A DNA stretch of 64,000 bases from Thalassotalea nanhaiensis (lineage in GTDB: Bacteria > Pseudomonadota > Gammaproteobacteria > Enterobacterales > Alteromonadaceae): positions 1,550,001-1,614,000 of the forward strand of contig NZ_CP134146.1 in assembly GCF_031583575.1 (NCBI RefSeq), written 5' to 3'. This document shows positions 28,869-38,764 of the stretch, one piece after another. Position numbers and translations under genes: made by a program. The notes under the pieces are model-generated. The model made no database searches. It saw nothing but the letters and a program-made list of their open reading frames with translations, and was not told the DNA's origin. Position 1 is the first letter of the stretch. Each line of letters opens with the position of its first letter.

Positions 28869-29660
28869 CTATTTTGTTATCCAGGCGGCAGGGCGTTTTT
28901 CAAAAAATGAAGTTAACCCTTCTTGGCCTTCTTGTGACACTCGAATTGCGGCAATACGCTTACTAGTATCTTGTAATAATTCATCGTTTATTGGCTGATA
29001 TGCTACATCAAAGGCAAGCTGTTTAGCTTGTTTTACGGCTGCAGGACTGTTTTGCAATAACACTGTCAGCATAGCTTCAACACTATCATCAAGCGCATCA
29101 ACAGCGCAGACTTCATCAACTAAACCTATCTGCTCAGCTTTGCTCGCAAAAAAGCGCTCTGCAGTTTGAAAATATCGACGACATGCTTTGAGCCCCATGG
29201 CATTGACTACATAAGGGCTAATTGTTGCAGGGATCAAACCGAGCTTTACTTCACTTAAACAAAAGCTCGCTTTTTCTGAGGCAATTGCTATGTCACAACA
29301 GCTCACTAAACCAACCGCGCCGCCAAAAGCTGCACCTTGAATTTTAGCAATGGTTGGCATAGGCATAAAATTAAGAACTTTAAGCATATTAGCTAAGGCA
29401 TTGGCGTCAGTTAAGTTTTCTTCATAAGAATAACTTGCCATTCGCTTCATCCAACCTAAATCTGCACCAGCAGAAAAGCTTTTGCCGGTTGAAGCTAATA
29501 CCATAGCCCGAACATTGCTATTACTGGCAATATGCTCAAAGGTATTGGTAAGCTCATTAATTACCGCATCATCAAAAGCATTATGCTTATCTGGATTGTT
29601 TAAGGTGACCGTTGCAATATTACGATCGTCTATTTCTAATAAAACTTTATCTTGAGTCAT
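28869..29660 (-). CDS. liuC: Methylglutaconyl-CoA hydratase (crotonase fold)
   Basis: 263 residues. Crotonase motifs: GKSFSAGADLGWMK (oxyanion hole) and IQGAAFGGAVGLVSCCDIAIAS, followed by FCLSEVKLGLIPATISPYV, the form typical of LiuC/AUH-like hydratases. Converts 3-methylglutaconyl-CoA to HMG-CoA. It sits between the two carboxylase subunit genes with gaps of 13 and 9 bases, which gives the substrate assignment. Confidence 0.94.
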   Translation of the reverse strand: MTQDKVLLEIDDRNIATVTLNNPDKHNAFDDAVINELTNTFEHIASNSNVRAMVLASTGKSFSAGADLGWMKRMASYSYEENLTDANALANMLKVLNFMPMPTIAKIQGAAFGGAVGLVSCCDIAIASEKASFCLSEVKLGLIPATISPYVVNAMGLKACRRYFQTAERFFASKAEQIGLVDEVCAVDALDDSVEAMLTVLLQNSPAAVKQAKQLAFDVAYQPINDELLQDTSKRIAAIRVSQEGQEGLTSFFEKRPAAWITK

Positions 29661-29669
29661 TGTCAGACC

Positions 29670-31277
29670 TTACATTCTGAAGATACCGAAGCGTGTATCT
29701 TCGATTTCTTTATTTAAAGAGGCTGAAATGGCCAAACCTAGTACTTGTCTGGTTTCACTTGGGTCAATAACTCCATCATCCCAAAGACGGGCTGATGCAT
29801 AATAAGGGTGACCTTGTTTTTCGTAGGTATCAATTATTGGTTGTTTAAATTCAGCTTCCGCTTCAACACTCCAATCTTCACCTGCTTTAGCTTTTTGATC
29901 ACGTTTTACCTGAGCTAAAACGCCAGCAGCTTGTTCGCCGCCCATTACTGAAATACGTGCATTTGGCCACATAAATAAGAAACGAGGGTCATAAGAGCGA
30001 CCACACATGCCATAATTGCCGGCACCAAAACTACCACCAATAAGCACGGTAAACTTAGGTACTTTGGCACAAGCAACAGCGGTTACCATTTTAGCACCAT
30101 GCTTCGCTATGCCATCGGTTTCATACTGTTTACCCACCATAAAACCAGTGATATTTTGTAAGAAAATTAATGGTATTTTTCGTTGTGCACAAAGCTCGAC
30201 AAAGTGAGCGCCTTTTTGCGCAGATTCACCGAAAAGTATGCCGTTATTGGCGACAATGCCTACAGGGTAACCAAAAATTCGAGCAAAGCCACAAACAAGG
30301 GTTGTACCGTATAAGGCTTTAAATTCATCGAATTCACTGCCATCTACAACGCGAGCGATAATTTCACGTACGTCATAAGGTTGACGAGAATCTTTAGGGA
30401 TAATGCCGTAAATCTCTTTCGCGTCATACTTCGGCTCTGTAACTTCCTCAATGTTCATTTGAACTGGTTTAACCCTGTTCAAATTTGCAATAGTTTGACG
30501 AGCTATTTGTAATGCGTGGTGATCGTTTTGAGCCAAGTGATCTGACACACCGGATGTACGACAATGTACATCTGCACCGCCAAGTTCTTCAGCACTAACA
30601 ACTTCACCTGTTGCCGCTTTAACCAGTGGAGGACCAGCTAAAAATATCGTGCCTTGTTCTTTAACAATAATAGATTCATCAGCCATAGCTGGTACATAAG
30701 CACCACCCGCTGTACAAGAGCCCATTACAACAGCAATTTGTGGAATATTTTGTGCCGACATATTCGCTTGGTTAAAGAAGATACGACCAAAATGTTCCCT
30801 ATCAGGAAATACATCATCTTGATTTGGTAAGTTTGCGCCACCTGAATCGACTAGGTAAATACAAGGTAAGTTATTTTCTAAAGCAATAGTTTGTGCACGA
30901 ATATGCTTTTTAACGGTAAGCGGGTAATAGGTCCCACCTTTTACCGTAGCGTCGTTAGCAACAATGACACATTCCTGGCCACCAACACGGCCAATACCGG
31001 TAATTATCCCTGCCGCTGGAATATTATCTTTGTAGACATCGTTAGCAGCAAGCTGTGAAAACTCTAAAAATGGTGACCCCGAGTCTAATAAGTTATAAAC
31101 ACGGTCGCGTGGTAATAATTTACCGCGGCTTAAATGGCGTTCTCGGCTTTTCTCGCCACCACCTAGTTTGATACTGTCTAGTTTTGTTTTTAAGTCGTCA
31201 ACCTGTGCTTGCATATGCGCTGCGTTATCAGCGAAGTCTTGACTTCGAACATTAATCTTACTGGTTATTTTAGCCAC
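29670..31277 (-). CDS. liuB: 3-methylcrotonyl-CoA carboxylase, carboxyltransferase beta subunit
   Basis: 535 residues. Two crotonase-like carboxyltransferase halves: [13 protein letters not shown] and [15 protein letters not shown] in the N-half, [21 protein letters not shown] and [16 protein letters not shown] in the C-half, with [15 protein letters not shown]. Transfers CO2 from LiuD-biotin to 3-methylcrotonyl-CoA. Separated from liuA by a 223-base gap filled by repeat-like sequence, unlike the tight spacing elsewhere in the operon. Confidence 0.96.
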   Translation of the reverse strand: MAKITSKINVRSQDFADNAAHMQAQVDDLKTKLDSIKLGGGEKSRERHLSRGKLLPRDRVYNLLDSGSPFLEFSQLAANDVYKDNIPAAGIITGIGRVGGQECVIVANDATVKGGTYYPLTVKKHIRAQTIALENNLPCIYLVDSGGANLPNQDDVFPDREHFGRIFFNQANMSAQNIPQIAVVMGSCTAGGAYVPAMADESIIVKEQGTIFLAGPPLVKAATGEVVSAEELGGADVHCRTSGVSDHLAQNDHHALQIARQTIANLNRVKPVQMNIEEVTEPKYDAKEIYGIIPKDSRQPYDVREIIARVVDGSEFDEFKALYGTTLVCGFARIFGYPVGIVANNGILFGESAQKGAHFVELCAQRKIPLIFLQNITGFMVGKQYETDGIAKHGAKMVTAVACAKVPKFTVLIGGSFGAGNYGMCGRSYDPRFLFMWPNARISVMGGEQAAGVLAQVKRDQKAKAGEDWSVEAEAEFKQPIIDTYEKQGHPYYASARLWDDGVIDPSETRQVLGLAISASLNKEIEDTRFGIFRM

Positions 31278-31309
31278 GTTCCTAACCTTATAATTTGTTT
31301 AATACAATA

Positions 31310-31500
31310 AAGAAGAAAGAAGCGATAGGCGAGAAACGATAACAGCGGCTCGGCTATCAATTCATCTATCAGCAATGAATAGTATTCCTGAACTTGTTTC
31401 AGGATCTTAGAATAAGAACGAAGAAAATGAACTTTACACAATTCACCTTAATATCCACGCTCTGCGTTTCTCGTCTCTTTCTTCTAGTTTCTCGTTTTCT
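31310..31500. repeat. Repeat-like insert between liuA and liuB
   Basis: GA-rich left part (GAAAGAAGCGATAGGCGAGAAACG) and a complementary pyrimidine-rich right part (TTTCTCGTCTCTTTCTTCTAG) enclose a hairpin TCCTGAA/TTCAGGA at 31386-31404. The 22-base hairpin block 31386-31407 is repeated exactly at 46065-46086. Related GA text follows cysB (9690-9729). No ORF with a ribosome site. Confidence 0.6.
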
Positions 31501-32667
31501 CTACGACTCGTTAAATAATTCTCGACCTATAAGCATACGACGAATTTCTGACGTACCAGCACCAATCTCATATAGTTTAGCGTCACGTAATAAACGACCA
31601 GCTGGGAATTCATTAATATAGCCGTTACCACCAAGTAATTGGATAGCATCTAACGCCATTTGAGTTGCTAATTCAGCAGAGTATAAAATCACTGCTGCAG
31701 CATCTTTACGGGTTGTTTCACCACGGTCACATGCCATGGCAACCATGTATGCATAAGATTTTGCTGCATTCATTTGAGTGTACATGTCGGCAATCTTGCC
31801 TTGTACTAGTTGGAATTCACCAATTGACTGGCCAAATTGTTTACGGTCATGAATGTAAGGAACAACTAAGTCCATACATGCATCCATAATGCCTAAAGGT
31901 CCACCTGATAAAACAACACGTTCGTAATCCAGACCTGACATTAATACACGTACGCCTTTGCCTTCTTCACCTAAAATGTTTTCTGCAGGCACTTCACAAT
32001 CTTGGAATACCAATTCACATGTGTTAGAACCACGCATACCCAATTTATCAAGTTTTTGGTGACGAGAAAATCCAGGGAAGTCACGTTCAACGATAAACGC
32101 GGTCATACCTTTTGAGCCTGCATTCACATCAGTTTTTGCATAAACTACGTAAACGTTGGCATCAGGACCATTGGTGATCCACATTTTGTTACCGTTTAAA
32201 ATGTACTTATCACCTTTTTTGTCAGCACGTAATTTCATGCTTACTACATCAGAACCCGCATTAGGCTCTGACATCGCCAGAGCGCCAATGTGTTCACCGC
32301 TACAAAGTTTCGGCAGGTATTTCATTTTTTGTTCGTGACTACCATTTTTGCGTAACTGATTTAAACATAGGTTAGACATCGCGCCGTAACTTAAACCCAC
32401 AGATGCTGATGCTCTACTGATTTCTTGCATTGCAACCATATGCTCTAAATAGCCTAAGCCTGAACCGCCATATTCTTCTTCAACGGTCATACCTAACAAA
32501 CCTAAGTCACCAAATTTACGCCATAAATCTGCTGGAAATTCATTATCAATATCAATTTGTTCAGCACGAGGTGCTATTTCATCGCGAGCAAATGAGTTAA
32601 CGGTGTCGCGGATCATGTCGACGGTTTCGCCTAAGTTGAAGTTTAATGATGAAAATGTAGAAATCAT
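31501..32667 (-). CDS. liuA: Isovaleryl-CoA dehydrogenase
   Basis: 388 residues. FAD acyl-CoA dehydrogenase that starts leucine acyl-CoA breakdown, passing electrons to [20 protein letters not shown] is the FAD-contact signature. The usual C-terminal catalytic glutamate (YEGT) is replaced by [11 protein letters not shown], while [15 protein letters not shown] carries the glutamate on the other helix; this swap is the mark of isovaleryl-CoA dehydrogenases. It follows liuR by 54 bases in the same direction. Confidence 0.96.
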   Translation of the reverse strand: MISTFSSLNFNLGETVDMIRDTVNSFARDEIAPRAEQIDIDNEFPADLWRKFGDLGLLGMTVEEEYGGSGLGYLEHMVAMQEISRASASVGLSYGAMSNLCLNQLRKNGSHEQKMKYLPKLCSGEHIGALAMSEPNAGSDVVSMKLRADKKGDKYILNGNKMWITNGPDANVYVVYAKTDVNAGSKGMTAFIVERDFPGFSRHQKLDKLGMRGSNTCELVFQDCEVPAENILGEEGKGVRVLMSGLDYERVVLSGGPLGIMDACMDLVVPYIHDRKQFGQSIGEFQLVQGKIADMYTQMNAAKSYAYMVAMACDRGETTRKDAAAVILYSAELATQMALDAIQLLGGNGYINEFPAGRLLRDAKLYEIGAGTSEIRRMLIGRELFNES

Positions 32668-32721
32668 GCTGGTTCCTTTAAAAATGTATTTTATGTACTT
32701 AAAATAATAGTTAGTACTATT

Positions 32722-33129
32722 TTAGTTTAAATTATTGCTTTGGTTTAATTCTTTATGCGCCATTTCACAGCGCTTCTCTAATGTATCTAATTCCATCAGC
32801 ACCACTTTAATATCATCGAGTTGTTGAATTAATGCTGTTTTTTTGTCTGAAATTAGTTGTTTGATGGTATCCAGTTGGCTGGTGCTGGTTTTGTCTGCGT
32901 CATACAGTTCAAATAGTCTACCTGTTTCAGCTAATGAAAAGCCCAAGCGTTTACCACGTAAAATCAATTTTAATCGCACTCGATCACGTCGATTATAAAT
33001 GCGAGTTTGGCCTCTGCGTTCAGGCATGATTAAGCCCTGATCTTCATAAAAACGAATACTACGAGTTGTAATATCAAATTCTTTAGCGAGTTCGCCAATT
33101 GAAAAAGTTGCTGTTTTTTGAGTTGCCAT
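32722..33129 (-). CDS. liuR: MerR-family regulator LiuR
   Basis: 135 residues. N-terminal MerR helix-turn-helix (SIGELAKEFDITTRSIRFYEDQGL, shown in part) and KRLGFSLAETGRLFELYDAD, then a C-terminal dimerisation coiled coil (about 80-130). No metal-binding cysteines, as expected for LiuR, which regulates branched-chain amino-acid and fatty-acid degradation in gammaproteobacteria. First gene of the minus-strand liu operon and divergent from the thiolase gene, so one intergenic region can control both sides. Confidence 0.93.
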   Translation of the reverse strand: MATQKTATFSIGELAKEFDITTRSIRFYEDQGLIMPERRGQTRIYNRRDRVRLKLILRGKRLGFSLAETGRLFELYDADKTSTSQLDTIKQLISDKKTALIQQLDDIKVVLMELDTLEKRCEMAHKELNQSNNLN

Positions 33130-33173
33130 ACGCTTATTCGATTAATAGTTTGACTTGAGTATATCTAAAGAGG

Positions 33174-33195
33174 AAGTTTACGTAAAGGTAAACTT
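33174..33195. promoter_or_regulatory. Candidate LiuR operator
   Basis: Perfect inverted repeat AAGTTTAC - GTAAAG - GTAAACTT, 45 bases upstream of liuR in the divergent region. A related half-site GGCGTAAACTTT lies at about 33329-33340, nearer the thiolase gene. MerR-type operators are such dyads over the promoter spacer; assignment to LiuR is inference from position. Confidence 0.5.
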
Positions 33196-33417
33196 TGGTG
33201 GCTAGTATTGTTTAACAATTATCAAAAATGGACGTGACAATGACCCATTTAATAGCGATTAAGAGTGTATTTCAACGGTTCGTCACGAATTGACTACACT
33301 TTCACTTGTTATGCTTTAGCTTAACGTTGGCGTAAACTTTCAAAATAATGTACCCTAATGCAAAAATTTATTCTCTAAGAATTCGAAGAGTTCATAATTA
33401 AGTAAGGGACAATTACC

Positions 33418-34602
33418 ATGTCATTATCAGATCCTATCGTAATCGTATCTGCAGTAAGAACACCTATGGGTGGTTTTATGGGCGCACTTAGCGATGTTGC
33501 TTCGCCTACATTGGGTGCTCAGGCTATTCGCGCCGCAGTAGCTCAAGCAAACTTAGCCTCAGACCAAATTGATGAAGTTGTAATGGGGTGTGTACTTGCA
33601 GCAGGCTTGAAACAAGCACCTGCTCGTCAAGCTGCACTTGGCGCTGACCTAGACTTGGGAACTGTATGTTCTACAGTGAGTAAAGTTTGTGGTTCAGGCA
33701 TGAAAGCAACGATGAATGCATTTGATTCAATTGCTGCTGGTAGTATTGATGTAGCGGTAGCCGGTGGTTTTGAAAGTATGTCACAAGCACCTTACTTATT
33801 ACCTAAAGCTCGAGGCGGTATGCGCATGGGTCATGGTCAAGTGATTGATCACATGATGTTTGACGGTTTAGAAAATGCCTATGACGGTATTGCTATGGGG
33901 TGTTTTGCTCAAGAAACTGCTGATGATGTGAGCTTTACGCGTGAAGACATGGATGCATTTGCAATTTCTTCTTTAGCAAAAGCTAATGCAGCAATTAGTA
34001 ATGGTCATTTTAAAGATGAAATTACACCAGTGACGTACAAAACTCGTCGTGGTGATGTAACTGTTGATACTGATGAACAGCCGGGTAATGCCCGTCCAGA
34101 AAAAATCCCTTCATTAAGAGCTGCGTTCAAACGAGATGGTACAATAACGGCGGCCAATTCAAGTTCTATTTCTGATGGTGCTGCAGCAATGGTCTTAATG
34201 CGCTTATCTGAAGCAGAAAAACGTGGCTTAACACCTCTTTGTAAAATTGTCGGTCATACAAACCACGCTCAAAAACCTAGCGAGTTTACCGTTGCGCCAG
34301 TTGGTGCCGTTAATAAGTTATTTGCTCGCATCGGCTGGTCAAAAGAAGATGTTGATTTATTTGAAATCAATGAAGCGTTTGCTATGGTTACTATGCTTGC
34401 AATTAAAGAGTTGGATTTAGACGATAAAAAAGTCAATGTTCATGGTGGTGCATGTGCACTAGGTCATCCTATCGGTGCAAGTGGTGCTCGCATTATTGTA
34501 ACGCTTATCCATGCACTGAAACAACGCGGCTTAAACAAAGGGGTTGCTTCTCTTTGTATTGGTGGCGGTGAAGCAACGGCTATCGCTGTTGAGATGCTTT
34601 AA
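33418..34602 (+). CDS. Acetyl-CoA C-acyltransferase (thiolase)
   Basis: 394 residues. Biosynthetic/degradative thiolase: nucleophile Cys91 in KVCGSGMKA, His in NEAFA, and C-terminal GGACALGHPIGASGAR and CIGGGEA. Could cleave 2-methylacetoacetyl-CoA (isoleucine) or acetoacetyl-CoA; substrate not decided by sequence. First gene of the plus-strand arm, divergent from liuR, and followed by a weak hairpin before the acyl-CoA dehydrogenase. Confidence 0.94.
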   Translation: MSLSDPIVIVSAVRTPMGGFMGALSDVASPTLGAQAIRAAVAQANLASDQIDEVVMGCVLAAGLKQAPARQAALGADLDLGTVCSTVSKVCGSGMKATMNAFDSIAAGSIDVAVAGGFESMSQAPYLLPKARGGMRMGHGQVIDHMMFDGLENAYDGIAMGCFAQETADDVSFTREDMDAFAISSLAKANAAISNGHFKDEITPVTYKTRRGDVTVDTDEQPGNARPEKIPSLRAAFKRDGTITAANSSSISDGAAAMVLMRLSEAEKRGLTPLCKIVGHTNHAQKPSEFTVAPVGAVNKLFARIGWSKEDVDLFEINEAFAMVTMLAIKELDLDDKKVNVHGGACALGHPIGASGARIIVTLIHALKQRGLNKGVASLCIGGGEATAIAVEML

Positions 34603-34621
34603 CAAAATATTTAAACTTGAT

Positions 34622-34644
34622 AACCGCAGCTTAGGCTGCGGTTT
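34622..34644 (+). terminator. Weak terminator or attenuating hairpin after the thiolase gene
   Basis: ACCGCAGC / TTAG / GCTGCGGT, strong stem but interrupted T run (TTTCTGT), so read-through to the next genes is likely. Confidence 0.55.
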
Positions 34645-34715
34645 CTGTATGTAATAACTAATTATTGATCAATTAATGAATTAATCGATCTGTAATTCTA
34701 GATCAGGAACTAACA

Positions 34716-35873
34716 ATGAATTTTGATTTAACCGAAGACCAGCAAATGTTTGCTGACTTAGCTGCACAGTTCTCACAAGCTGAATTCGCACCACACGCCG
34801 CAAAATGGGATAGCGAGCATGTTTTCCCTAAAGACGTTATTGCCAAAGCCGGTGAGTTAGGCTTTTGTGGTTTATATTCACCAGAGGGTGCCGGTGGTTT
34901 AGGTTTATCTCGTTTAGACTCATCAATTGTTTTTGAGCAGTTGTCTATGGGGTGTACTGCTACAACTGCAATGATCACTATCCATAATATGGCTACCTGG
35001 ATGTTAGCTACATGGGGAACTGAAGCCGTTAAAGAAGAATGGTGTGATGGCCTAATTAGTGGTCAACAACTTGCTTCTTATTGTTTAACTGAACCCGGTG
35101 CTGGTTCAGATGCCGCATCGTTAAGAACTTCAGCAAAAAAAGATGGTGAAGAATACGTAATTAACGGTTCTAAAATGTTTATTTCTGGTGCTGGTGAAAC
35201 AGATGTTCTGATTGCTATGGTACGTACTGGCGGCCCTGGAGCTAAAGGTATTTCGGCTGTTGTGATTCCGGCTAATACTCCTGGAGTAATTTATGGCAAG
35301 GCCGAAGAAAAGTTAGGTTGGAATGCACAACCAACACGGTTAATTACTTTTGAAGATGTTCGAATTCCAGTTGCTAACCTGCTAGGTCAAGAAGGTGAAG
35401 GCTTTGCGATAGCAATGAAAGGCCTTGATGGTGGTCGTATAAATATTGCTACTTGTTCAATTGGTACTGCGCAACAAGCATTAAATACCGCTATTGAATA
35501 TATGAAAGAACGTGAACAATTTGGTAAACCAATTGCTGCGTTCCAGGGGATGCAATTTAAATTATCAGATATGGCAACAGAGCTGGTAGCAGCCCGTCAA
35601 ATGGTACGTTTGGCGGCATATAAACTTGATACCAATCACCCAGAAAAAACAGCCTATTGTGCAATGGCAAAGCAGTTTGCTACCGATGTTGGATTTAAAG
35701 TGTGTGATGCAGCATTGCAAATCCATGGTGGTTACGGTTACATAAAAGAATACCCAATTGAACGTCATTTCCGCGATGTTCGTGTTCATCAAATTCTGGA
35801 AGGCACTAATGAAATTATGCGTTTAATTGTGTCTCGTCGTTTATTAACTGAAGGTGCTGGACAGCTTCTTTAA
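34716..35873 (+). CDS. Acyl-CoA dehydrogenase, probably isobutyryl-/2-methylbutyryl-CoA type
   Basis: 385 residues. FAD signature YCLTEPGAGSDAASLRT and the normal C-terminal catalytic glutamate in HQILEGTNEIMR. QIHGGYGYIKEYPIERHFRDVR is standard. The linked hydratase, HIBYL-CoA hydrolase and mmsB point to valine degradation with isobutyryl-CoA as substrate; short branched-chain substrates of isoleucine are also possible. The next gene begins about 24 bases downstream, so an operon is likely. Confidence 0.92.
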   Translation: MNFDLTEDQQMFADLAAQFSQAEFAPHAAKWDSEHVFPKDVIAKAGELGFCGLYSPEGAGGLGLSRLDSSIVFEQLSMGCTATTAMITIHNMATWMLATWGTEAVKEEWCDGLISGQQLASYCLTEPGAGSDAASLRTSAKKDGEEYVINGSKMFISGAGETDVLIAMVRTGGPGAKGISAVVIPANTPGVIYGKAEEKLGWNAQPTRLITFEDVRIPVANLLGQEGEGFAIAMKGLDGGRINIATCSIGTAQQALNTAIEYMKEREQFGKPIAAFQGMQFKLSDMATELVAARQMVRLAAYKLDTNHPEKTAYCAMAKQFATDVGFKVCDAALQIHGGYGYIKEYPIERHFRDVRVHQILEGTNEIMRLIVSRRLLTEGAGQLL

Positions 35874-35897
35874 ATTATCAGTTTGGTAGAATTTATT

Positions 35898-36674
35898 ATG
35901 TCAGAATATTTAAAATTAGAAAAAATTAACAATACAGCAGTCGTCACCTTTAATAACCCTCCGGCTCATACTTGGACGTTAACTAGCTTAGCGGCACTTC
36001 GTGATTTGGTGCTAGAACTAAATGCCGATAAAGATATTTATGCATTAGTATTAACCGCAGATAGTGAGAAGTTTTTCTCTGCTGGCGCTGATTTAAACGT
36101 GTTTGCTGATGGCGACAAAGACAATGCACAAGCGATGGCCGATATGTTTGGCCAAGCATTTGAAACACTGTCTCAGTTTAGAGGCGTATCAATTGCGGCT
36201 ATTAATGGTTATGCAATGGGCGGTGGTTTAGAAGTTGCCTTAGCTTGTGACCTGCGTATTGCTGAAGAGCATGCGGTAATGGCATTGCCAGAAGCTTCAG
36301 TTGGTTTATTGCCTTGTGCAGGTGGCACACAAAATTTGCATATTTTAGTTGGTGAAGGTTGGACTAAGCGCATGATATTGTGCGGTGAACGTGTTGACTC
36401 AGCCACTGCTTTACGTATTGGTTTAGTTGAAGAAGTTGTGGCTTCGGGCACATCTAAAGACGCAGCCATTGCACTTGCTGGCAAAGTAGCCCGTCAAAGT
36501 CCTGTTGCTGTTGCTGCATGTAAAAGCCTTATCCAAATGAATCGCTCAGGTAGTATCGCACAAGCTTTACCTGTTGAACGCCAAGCGTTTGTTGATTTAT
36601 TTGACAGTAAAGACCAAAAAGAGGGGGTTAATGCCTTCCTTGAAAAACGTAAACCACAATGGGTAAACGGGTAG
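35898..36674 (+). CDS. Enoyl-CoA hydratase/isomerase family protein
   Basis: 258 residues from the ATG at 35898 (MSEYLKLEK). An in-frame TTG at 35883 exists but has no ribosome site, so the ATG is preferred. Crotonase motifs EKFFSAGADLNVF and INGYAMGGGLEVALACDLRIA are intact, with PEASVGLLPCAGGTQ. Likely hydrates methacrylyl-CoA (valine) or tiglyl-CoA (isoleucine). Nine bases separate it from the next gene. Confidence 0.9.
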   Translation: MSEYLKLEKINNTAVVTFNNPPAHTWTLTSLAALRDLVLELNADKDIYALVLTADSEKFFSAGADLNVFADGDKDNAQAMADMFGQAFETLSQFRGVSIAAINGYAMGGGLEVALACDLRIAEEHAVMALPEASVGLLPCAGGTQNLHILVGEGWTKRMILCGERVDSATALRIGLVEEVVASGTSKDAAIALAGKVARQSPVAVAACKSLIQMNRSGSIAQALPVERQAFVDLFDSKDQKEGVNAFLEKRKPQWVNG

Positions 36675-36683
36675 GATTAACAA

Positions 36684-37802
36684 ATGTCTGAAGTAGTATT
36701 ATTTGAAGAATTAAATTGTAGTAATGGTAAAAAGATTGCTGTTGCTACATTAAATGCAGAGCGCTCGTTGAATGCATTAAGCCATGACATGGTTAAGCAA
36801 TTATTCCCACAGCTATCTGCTTGGCAAAAAGACAGCGATATTGCTGCTGTTTTTTTACATGGCGCTGGCGAAAAAGCGTTTTGTGCTGGTGGTGATATCG
36901 TTCATCTGTATAACAATTTGCCTGAAAACAATGGTGAACCAGCTCCTGCTATCGAAGAGTTTTTTACTGACGAGTACCAACTTGACCACCTTATTCATAC
37001 CTTTAACAAACCTTTTATAGTTTGGGGAAATGGAATCGTAATGGGTGGCGGTTTAGGGTTAATGGCTGGTGGCAGTCATCGCGTTGTAACTGAAACTACT
37101 CGTATTGCCATGCCAGAAATTAGTATTGGTTTATATCCAGATGTTGGCGGAAGTTACTTCTTAAATAAAATGCCTGGAAACAGTGGTTTATTTCTTGGAT
37201 TAACAGGTGCTTCTATTAATGCGAGCGATGCTAAATATACTCACCTCGGTGATCATTTTATCTCTAACGATAAAAAGCAATTAGTATTAGACGAACTATT
37301 AACAATTAATTGGGGCGATACTATCGCGCTTAACCATGAAAAGTTAAGCACTCTAATGGTTGATTTTGAACAGCGCTCAATTGCTGGTGCACCGATTTCT
37401 AATGTACAACATCATCAGGAGTTAATATCTCAATTAACTAGTGCTGATAATATAACAACAATTGTTGCTGATATCTTAGCGTTTGAAAGTGAAGATAAGT
37501 GGATAAACCGCGCACAAAAATCACTTGCTCACGGCAGTGCACTTAGTGCTACGTTAACTTATCGTCAATTACAAGAAAGTGAAAATTTATCACTAGCTGA
37601 TTGCTTTAAATTAGAACTTGGCATTTCAACAAAATGTGGCGAATTTGGAGAATTTAAAGAAGGCGTTAGAGCTCTTTTAATTGAAAAAGATAATAAACCA
37701 CAATGGAAGTACAGTAGCATTAATGATGTTGAGCCTGAGGTTGTCGACTGGTTTTTTACAACGCCATGGCCAGCTGCTGAACATCCATTAGCCAATTTAT
37801 AA
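36684..37802 (+). CDS. 3-hydroxyisobutyryl-CoA hydrolase (HIBCH-like)
   Basis: 372 residues, longer than hydratases (about 260), as expected for HIBCH. Motifs FCAGGDIVHLY, GNGIVMGGGLGLMAG and PEISIGLYPDVGGSYFL are the hydrolase form of the crotonase signature. It releases free 3-hydroxyisobutyrate for MmsB, which follows 47 bases downstream. The C-terminal extension (about 270-372) is the HIBCH-specific helical region. Confidence 0.93.
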   Translation: MSEVVLFEELNCSNGKKIAVATLNAERSLNALSHDMVKQLFPQLSAWQKDSDIAAVFLHGAGEKAFCAGGDIVHLYNNLPENNGEPAPAIEEFFTDEYQLDHLIHTFNKPFIVWGNGIVMGGGLGLMAGGSHRVVTETTRIAMPEISIGLYPDVGGSYFLNKMPGNSGLFLGLTGASINASDAKYTHLGDHFISNDKKQLVLDELLTINWGDTIALNHEKLSTLMVDFEQRSIAGAPISNVQHHQELISQLTSADNITTIVADILAFESEDKWINRAQKSLAHGSALSATLTYRQLQESENLSLADCFKLELGISTKCGEFGEFKEGVRALLIEKDNKPQWKYSSINDVEPEVVDWFFTTPWPAAEHPLANL

Positions 37803-37849
37803 TTAGACAATAATTACAGTAAACAAGAATTCATATTTAGGAGTTAACT

Positions 37850-38737
37850 ATGGCGAACATCGCATTTATCGGTTTAGGTAATATGGGCGGACCAATGGCC
37901 TCAAATTTACTTAAGTCGGGTCATCAAGTTGCAGTTTTTGATTTATTTCCAGAAGCCGTAGCTAAATTAGTTAGTGAAGGTGCTTCAACGGCTGATAAAG
38001 TTTCAGAGTGTGTTAAAGAAGCAGACTTTATCGTATCAATGCTACCTGCAGGCAAGCATGTTGAAGGATTATATATAGGTGATGATGGCTTAATTAATTA
38101 CATTAAGCCTGGAGCGTTAATTATTGATTCATCAACTATTGATAAAGGTACAGTACTAAAAGTTTCCTCAGCTTTAGCATCTAAGGGCATTAACTTTATT
38201 GATGCACCTGTTTCAGGTGGTGTAGGCGGTGCTCAAGCAGGTACATTAAGCTTTATGGTTGGCGGTAGTGATGACGATTTCGCTACTGCAAAACCTATTT
38301 TAGAAAATATGGGTAAAAATATTTTCCATGCAGGTTCGCACGGTGCTGGGCAAGTGGCAAAAGTATGCAATAACATGTTATTAGCGGTCTTAATGTCCGG
38401 AACTTCAGAAGCTCTACAACTCGGCATGGACAATGGTCTTGACGCTAAGGTACTCTCGGATATCATGTTACAAAGCTCTGGTCGTAATTGGACTTTGGAA
38501 GTATATAACCCATGTCCAGATGTTATGGAAAATGTGCCTTCATCAAATGACTATAATGGCGGTTTCATGACTGATTTAATGGCAAAAGATTTAGGGTTAG
38601 CCATGGATACTGCTGTTCAAAGCCAATCATCAACGCCAATGGGAGCATTGGCTAGAAATCTATTTGCATTGCATGCAGGTAATGGAAATGGCAGTAAAGA
38701 TTTTTCCAGTATTATTAAAATGTTTGAAAAGGCTTAA
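37850..38737 (+). CDS. mmsB: 3-hydroxyisobutyrate dehydrogenase
   Basis: 295 residues. Rossmann NAD-binding start IAFIGLGNMGGPMASNL, signature DAPVSGGVGGAQAGTL, catalytic Lys171 in GAGQVAKVCNN, and the substrate loop SSGRNWTLE. Oxidises 3-hydroxyisobutyrate to methylmalonate semialdehyde in valine breakdown. AGGAGT six bases before ATG. The partner methylmalonate-semialdehyde dehydrogenase (mmsA) is not in this cluster. Confidence 0.96.
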   Translation: MANIAFIGLGNMGGPMASNLLKSGHQVAVFDLFPEAVAKLVSEGASTADKVSECVKEADFIVSMLPAGKHVEGLYIGDDGLINYIKPGALIIDSSTIDKGTVLKVSSALASKGINFIDAPVSGGVGGAQAGTLSFMVGGSDDDFATAKPILENMGKNIFHAGSHGAGQVAKVCNNMLLAVLMSGTSEALQLGMDNGLDAKVLSDIMLQSSGRNWTLEVYNPCPDVMENVPSSNDYNGGFMTDLMAKDLGLAMDTAVQSQSSTPMGALARNLFALHAGNGNGSKDFSSIIKMFEKA

Positions 38738-38764
38738 GTAAAAGCTTGAGATTAAGGTAGAAAA

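Noticed and set aside
31394-31621. Plus-strand ORF over the liuA-liuB gap
   Set aside because: No ribosome site; it runs antisense into liuA and through repeat sequence.
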